From Lonicera japonica (lineage: Eukaryota > Streptophyta > Magnoliopsida > Dipsacales > Caprifoliaceae): a DNA stretch of 64,000 nt. A program made the position numbers and the translations under genes. The notes below the pieces were generated by a model. It saw only the letters and a list, made by a program, of their open reading frames with translations. It was not told the DNA's origin and ran no database searches. Positions 57,786-64,000 of this stretch are shown here, piece after piece (positions within the stretch are counted from its first letter, which is position 1; every line of letters begins with the position of its first letter). The DNA is taken from NCBI GenBank assembly GCA_021464415.1, contig CM038469.1, forward strand, positions 57,095,702-57,159,701, in the 5' to 3' direction.

Positions 57786-59900
57786 CGACTAATTTTGAAA
57801 GACCAAAGGATAATATAATTGCTTAATTAAGTTTCTAGGAAATAAAAATTTAAGGCAGGCCGATATCAGAACATTAGAAACATAAATCATTCAAATTATT
57901 TATCAAAGGATAATATAACTTAATTAAGTTTATAGAAAACAAAATATAAGAAAGGTAAAGATAATAATATTGAAAACACAAATATTTCAGTGAATTTATA
58001 AATTATTAACTTATTTATTAATTTATTGATAAATTCAAACATTGTTTAATTAATAAAATTGGCCAATCTCAACTTTATTAATTTATAGTTTTTTCCTAAC
58101 ATGGAGGCCAATTTTTTTTTTAATCTGTTTATGCAAGTTAAAATAGTGGGGAATTAGGCTATTACTTAGGTGGCGGCTATTTCCTCTTGGAAACATCCCA
58201 ACCTCCCACTCCTTGATTTTAGTGCATCTCCTTTAGAATCACTAGCTGGGGAAAACACAACTGATCGATCCACCCCTCAACTCAAGACCAGAAAAGGTAT
58301 CAAATGAAGTATTTAATAAAACGAATATTGATGAACTTGTGAATTAGGAACTTGATTTCTCAAATATGGGTGCCATAGGCTCTAAATAAGTTGCATCATA
58401 TAGGTCTTCAATTCATTTGATTCGAATATTTCGCTTGTAAGGCTTAAATTCGAATCTCACTACCAACAATTCCTCTTGGTGGATGATCGTAAGAATTACT
58501 GTAAGTGCTCATTAAGCTTGGTGACATGCCTATTGTGAAAATTAAAGGTTAAGTTAGTGCCGGGCATTAAAGAAATAACTATCTTTTTTGTTATTTTGGA
58601 TGCAATTAGACTAATACACGATTCATTTATTTATTGTTTGTGATATGATGGAAAAGTGTGTCCATTCACACAGCAAGCAATAGAAATATACGAAAGTGCA
58701 AATTTGCATAGCGAATTAAGGACATGCACTTCAGAGAACCTAGCTAGATGTTAATTCATAGAGTGAATTAATTATTGATAAAAGCATATGCAAATACCTC
58801 TCTATAAATATGAATTTAATCTATTTGGTACACAATTAATTTCTTCTGCACGTTTTACAGTTACCCTCAGCAGAGCAGAAATACGTTTCCTTATTGAGAT
58901 ATTAATTTATTGGGTCGTTAATCAGACCCTGTCCTCATACTCCTAGGAGTCTAGGACTAAAGGTAATTTGTTGATTTTTCTGTACCGTTCTTACAACTTG
59001 TGATGCAAATGACTGTGGACCTCAAACGTATGCATTCCTTGTGCTTTCATATTATGATATTAAGACTACCATGGATTCTTTATATATATATATATATATG
59101 TTATTACAATCTGGCAACAATGAAGTTTTTTTGTAGACAGATATGGTGTAATATATGTACACATTGTTATCAAAACCAAACCAACATAATGCTGTGAAAG
59201 TAAATGAAAATACAAAAAATTAATGAATACAATCTTTTTTTTTTTTTTACCAACAAATAATTATAACGGAACTTGAATTCGGACGGACTTTGGGTAAAGT
59301 CGCATAGTTGCTTTTTTTAAGATGATTCGCGACTAACTCTTTGGGGCAAGCCTTTGAAGTCATGCCATCCTTAAGGATAAAACGGCATAGAATTACTCTG
59401 TTTCAATTTATTTTTGCACAGAAAACAAATTGGAATAACACTAAAAGTTCAAGAACTTGTGCTCGGAAAACTTAAAAGAAGAAATGAATAAGAGTGGGGA
59501 TATGAATTGCTTTTTGTAAAGCTTCTGTCCAATTTGAGAGTAGACTCTCTCAATATATAGCTACCAGAAAAATCATAACCGTTGGGACAATCATCAAACT
59601 AATTAAATGGATAGCTATCATATATAACCTTTATCATCAAAATCATTTTAATAATATAGCCATCAATATTTTACCGTTTGGACAATCTATTTATATACTG
59701 TGCAGTGAAATGAATTTAATCATATTATAAAAACTAATTTTGAATTGAAACCTGATATTAAAACAGATTTTAATAAAAAATTAAATCTGATTAGAATTTC
59801 AAATTAAAATTTATTTCAAAATAAATTTGTTCCTGAAAATTGTTTTTTTAAATACATAATTTTCAACACATAATGAAAACCAACATATAACACCATTAAT

Positions 59901-63938
<4,038 letters not shown>

Positions 63939-64000
63939 CTGCGGCAAAAATACATTTGTCTCTAAGGAAAAATCCTATCTAGAATATAGGTTAGGCAGAT

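Larger units (their letters stand above)
56550..59900. other. Intergenic stretch between protease and beta-glucosidase genes
   Basis: Contains the tandem repeat at 57167-57397, a (GAA)n microsatellite (~57748-57785) and an (AT)n run (~59082-59099). At ~58845-58905 a short segment ('ctcagcagagcagaaatacgtttcc') faintly resembles beta-glucosidase exon 3. No gene was recognised; the 91-residue frame at 57209-57484 is just the repeat. Confidence 0.5.

Noticed and set aside
58845..58905. Possible third beta-glucosidase exon-3 remnant
   Set aside because: Only about 25 bases look alike, without the VANDFYHRYK coding part; may be chance.

Overview
The window is nuclear DNA from a flowering plant, most likely a eudicot. 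The evidence is an AT-rich background, genes split by GT..AG introns, plant-only protein families, and a dense load of plant-type LTR retrotransposons and MITEs. I could not assign a genus.

Three host genes look functional. (1) A six-exon gene on + (10369-15174) encodes a ~589-residue type II membrane protein of the plant GDP-fucose protein O-fucosyltransferase family. (2) An intronless gene on + (55230-56549) encodes a secreted CDR1-like aspartic protease. (3) A GH1 beta-glucosidase gene on - (59901-63938) has exons numbered 3 to 13 by family convention in the window; its 5' end lies past base 64000. All its visible exon junctions keep frame and both catalytic glutamates are present.

Between them lie broken genes and repeats. 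A second, dead beta-glucosidase copy is scattered over 17585-25170. Part of it (exons 9-11) has been duplicated head to head into a ~330-bp-arm inverted repeat with a 15-nt loop (17585-18265). This is the most interesting object in the window, because a transcript through it could form a long hairpin with homology to the live beta-glucosidase gene. Two other gene fragments are seen: an auxin response factor (ARF10/16/17 type) piece inside a TIR-like element (48943-49722), and a SCAMP-like N-terminal exon (about 50676-50774) with no start codon.

LTR retrotransposons: a young but mutated Ty3/gypsy chromovirus (19003-24387), an apparently intact Ty1/copia element with identical LTRs (25766-31053, - strand), an old gutted copia element (51213-54234), and a solo-LTR-like element (43487-44999). 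All four have recognisable 5-bp target duplications, one of them with a mismatch.

DNA transposons: hAT-like elements with 8-bp duplications (6145-8590, 33687-34180, 35543-36074, 39165-39926, 41314-42066) and PIF/Harbinger (Tourist)-like elements with TAA duplications (3745-4186, 6374-7612, 47016-47328, perhaps 48943-49722). The 6374-7612 element is nested inside the 6145-8590 element. A foldback MITE (61329-61580) sits in a beta-glucosidase intron.

The rest is AT-rich intergenic DNA with microsatellites and unassigned low-copy repeats. No rRNA, convincing tRNA or CRISPR was seen. The host genes show no sign of working as a cluster. The link between parts is the live beta-glucosidase gene and its rearranged relative about 40 kb away.
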